Below the pieces are notes generated by a model that made no database searches, was not told where the DNA came from, and saw only the letters and a program-made list of their open reading frames with translations. Made by a program: the position numbers and the translations under genes. Positions 6,601 to 7,519 of a stretch of 7,519 nucleotides of DNA are shown piece after piece. The stretch's first letter is position 1. Every line of letters begins with the position of its first letter. Origin of the DNA: DTLA01 sp034436295 (GTDB lineage: Bacteria; Chloroflexota; Anaerolineae; DTLA01); the NCBI GenBank assembly GCA_034436295.1, contig DAOTVT010000225.1, positions 1-7,519 on the forward strand. Reading direction: 5' to 3'.

Positions 6601-7226
6601 TACAGTTCCATCAGGCGACGGTGGATGTCCTCGGCGAGGTCGTCGGTCTCCAGGTATCGTTTCGCGTACATGATCGCGGCATCAAGGTCTCCACTGGCCG
6701 TTCTCTCGTCAACCAGGGTTGCCAGCGCCCGCAGATACAGGCTCTCACACGCGCGCTGCTCTTGGGTTGCCCAGCCCTCGTATTCAGGGCTGCCCGGCAG
6801 GGAGAAACCCGCCAGGAAAGCCCCCCGATAGAGTTCAACAGCGTAGCGGAGTCCTTCGGCAGTCCCTTCCTCTGTGCCTTGACGGAAGGCCACGACGTCG
6901 CACCAGACCCGTGCCGCGTCCAGCGCCACACGGTCGTCGGCGATGAGCAGCAGGTCGGGCTCGGGCAGGGCGTGGCGCAGGTGGGTGAGGAGGTGGGTCA
7001 ACTTTCGGCGTGCGTCGCATTCGGGCGTGTCAGGCCAGAAGAGGAAGCAGAGGTGTTCGCGGGGCACAGGCTCCAGTCGCGTCGCGAGGCGATAGAGGAG
7101 AGCGCGGGCCTGGCGGCGGGATAAGGGCAGGGTCCCACCGGCCCAGTCCGCTCGCGGCGGCCCTAACAGATAGACTCGCAAGACTGCGTTTGCAGGGGCG
7201 AGTTCGCCCTGTGCTTGGCTCCACAT
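3657..7226 (-). CDS. SARP/AfsR-like transcriptional regulator: winged helix, BTAD, AAA ATPase, TPR
   Basis: An 1189-residue cytoplasmic STAND-type regulator. Residues 14-110 form an OmpR-like winged helix (LRVYLLGPPRADW, LSRRQARALLYRLA, LCFLFWPDTPECDARRKL). Residues 111-249 are the bacterial transcriptional activator domain (YRGAFLAGF, ELYAATGDRHAALRQFERC, LPETREVYEAI). The AAA/NACHT-like ATPase begins near 270 (LGRQDAVRHLEEA), with Walker A GEAGVGKS at 301-308, Walker B LVLCLDD at 424-430, a sensor-like strand LLVIGTYRSEE (454-464) and GNPFFVLE (521-528). The rest is helical, with clear TPR-like units from about 850 on (LGYIFLHMGDYAQALAYQEE; LLHLKLGHFAEAQRHLSDSL). ATP-dependent oligomerisation triggered by a ligand or partner is the known behaviour of the class; the signal is unknown. 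The ATG at 7226 has only a partial site (GAGAG, 7 nt away). There is no C-terminal LuxR-type helix-turn-helix. Confidence 0.95.
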   Translation of the reverse strand: MWSQAQGELAPANAVLRVYLLGPPRADWAGGTLPLSRRQARALLYRLATRLEPVPREHLCFLFWPDTPECDARRKLTHLLTHLRHALPEPDLLLIADDRVALDAARVWCDVVAFRQGTEEGTAEGLRYAVELYRGAFLAGFSLPGSPEYEGWATQEQRACESLYLRALATLVDERTASGDLDAAIMYAKRYLETDDLAEDIHRRLMELYAATGDRHAALRQFERCIAALERELNVGPLPETREVYEAIMVGQPPRHTPRPKLTALPRMDTPMLGRQDAVRHLEEAYRRAFTGPGQVVLISGEAGVGKSRLLHEFASRLSKQTRVLIGSGHPETRSMPYHPIIQALRTLFTETAEMSGGEVKSGSPTRVRPHPVSLTWLAEISRLLPELRSLYPDMPPPLPAQPEEARSRLFDALSIVMRGLSPLVLCLDDLHHADSTTLDWLVHLGRHLGGSRLLVIGTYRSEESDAVRGLRHNLALTGALQELQLEGLDEDAVLKLLRRLAGTIPGDEAFARRLRRITGGNPFFVLETIRSLMQTGRIREALADADNLALPETVVQAVDDRLRRLSPVARQVLQAAAILGDTFGLDPVRLIAGRPELETMDSLDELVAQRLLEESRGAPEASPYCFHHELVRRVVYASLAPMRRQLLHRRAGRALEQLEPTAATVLAHHFEAGGELRKALQYHALAARQAADMFAWNETEEHQTRILALLDRLDPDRTSPDSLAQRGQVLADRAHLRYVSGRLDERDADLEALAALAEASGDSNLRLLATLHRTRYLNLAGRYVEAISQARATLQHIAPVPVPAPEPAKSMLCQILVEVGFAHYLLGQPRQGLAALESALAIAGEKAGPEIRGPIAHNLGYIFLHMGDYAQALAYQEEAEACHRAAGDYNGVAWALLDIGLLHLKLGHFAEAQRHLSDSLALAQRIGARPAEAYARTYTAYWELYQGFYAIAAEHLREGVPMHLEMHQAHGAAAAEIGLGLALYHLGSNAEARRVLQSAVQRARAVSHQRRLAEALIALGLVILEDGQTRSAHGLVAEAIDIARESECREHLAAGFAILARAERLADNLVGALACAREAIRLAGEGALPVCQMWGETEAGLTLLAQGEAAAALQHTERAVALVHLAHEAWIGSEEVYRAHARVLRALGRPKEAHEHARRAKTIIAAKAGHISDPQQSLAYLRLAKRKA

Positions 7227-7309
7227 TGCGTAACTCTCACGGCGCGCTTCGGTACAGCGGCCACGCTCGGGGCCCGTCGCTCACACGATGCGCACGGACG
7301 CGCAGGACA

Positions 7310-7339
7310 AGTATAGCGCCTCCGCGCCCAGTCGCGCAA
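7310..7339 (-). promoter_or_regulatory. Candidate sigma-70-like promoter of the regulator gene
   Basis: On the minus strand TATACT (7315-7310, five of six to TATAAT) lies 18 bp downstream of TTGCGC (7339-7334, three of six to TTGACA). This is about 83 bases upstream of the regulator ATG. The A/T-rich hexamer stands out in otherwise GC-rich DNA. The -35 match is weak, so this is only a candidate. Confidence 0.35.
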
Positions 7340-7395
7340 ATGGGGGTGTGGGTGGACTCGGTTTCACCTTCTGTTGGTGGGTCCATCAGTAGACA

Positions 7396-7453
7396 CGTAG
7401 GGCGGCTTCCCATAGCCGCCAGAGGCAGGGGCAGGTAGGAAACCCGCCCTACG
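7396..7453. repeat. Nested inverted-repeat element upstream of the regulator
   Basis: CGTAGGGCGG at 7396-7405 is repeated in inverse as CCGCCCTACG at 7444-7453. Beyond these 10-bp arms the symmetry continues imperfectly (CTTCC against GGAAA). Inside the left part is a second hairpin, GGCGGCT (7401-7407) and AGCCGCC (7414-7420) around TCCCAT. There is no coding potential. The structure resembles small dispersed intergenic repeats or a MITE remnant; I recall GTAGGGCGGGTTTCC-type repeats from other genomes, unconfirmed here. Confidence 0.55.
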
Positions 7454-7469
7454 CTTGCTGTGCAGCCCC

Positions 7470-7502
7470 ACCTGCGACGCACCTCGGAGGTGCGTCGCAG
7501 GT
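7470..7502. repeat. Near-perfect 33-bp palindrome
   Basis: Two 16-bp arms (7470-7485 and 7487-7502) are exact reverse complements around a single G at 7486; as RNA this would fold as a stem of about 14-15 bp with a tiny loop. Neither side carries a T-run, so it is not a canonical terminator. It lies 16 bp from the nested repeat at 7396-7453, and together they look like a REP-type intergenic cluster. It could alternatively be a dyad operator or a bidirectional stop structure for a gene beyond the right edge. Confidence 0.6.
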
Positions 7503-7519
7503 TCGGCAAGTGTGGAAAC

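Larger units (their letters stand above)
7227..7519. other. Intergenic region upstream of the regulator
   Basis: No convincing gene is seen on either strand in these 293 bp. The part near the regulator (7227-7340) holds the candidate promoter, and the far part (7396-7502) holds the two inverted-repeat elements. Between them (about 7341-7395) is a G/T-rich stretch (TGGGGGTGTGGGTGGAC) with no feature I can name. Confidence 0.6.

Overview
This GC-rich window reads as one strand-uniform block of six genes, all on the minus strand. It most resembles a member of the Chloroflexota (Anaerolineae-like). The grounds are Thr/Pro-rich linkers of the TPTPTATRT type in a secreted protein, short LPLIMK-like motifs next to those linkers, a very long BTAD-AAA-TPR regulator, and GC-rich intergenic palindromes. 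This placement is an inference from style; there is no marker gene in the window.

Layout in the direction of transcription (right to left). 7519-7227: intergenic DNA with two inverted-repeat elements and a candidate promoter. 7226-3657: an 1189-residue SARP/AfsR-like regulator (winged helix, BTAD, AAA ATPase, TPR). 3656-3507: a 150-bp gap with two identical 10-bp direct repeats on an 11-bp period, an arrangement like known SARP operators. 3506-3258: an 82-residue small protein. 3213-2923: a 96-residue DUF3303-like protein. 2858-2544: a roughly 104-residue ABM/Dabb-like dimeric alpha/beta-barrel protein. 2521-2477: a GC-rich stem-loop. 2436-2032: a four-helix membrane protein of unknown function. 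2031-2012: a perfect 8-bp hairpin. 1997-1: the 5' part of a large secreted multidomain protein that runs off the left edge.

How they may work together: the regulator probably senses a ligand or partner through its AAA/TPR portion and binds DNA through its N-terminal winged helix. The direct repeats just upstream of the 82-residue gene make the three small genes (82 aa, DUF3303-like, ABM-like) the best candidates for its regulon, with short gaps (44 and 64 bp) and good ribosome binding sites. The membrane protein and the secreted protein form a second closely spaced pair, separated from the first group by a stem-loop. No reaction can be assigned to any of the small proteins from sequence alone. 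No RNA genes, CRISPR arrays, transposases or integrases were seen.
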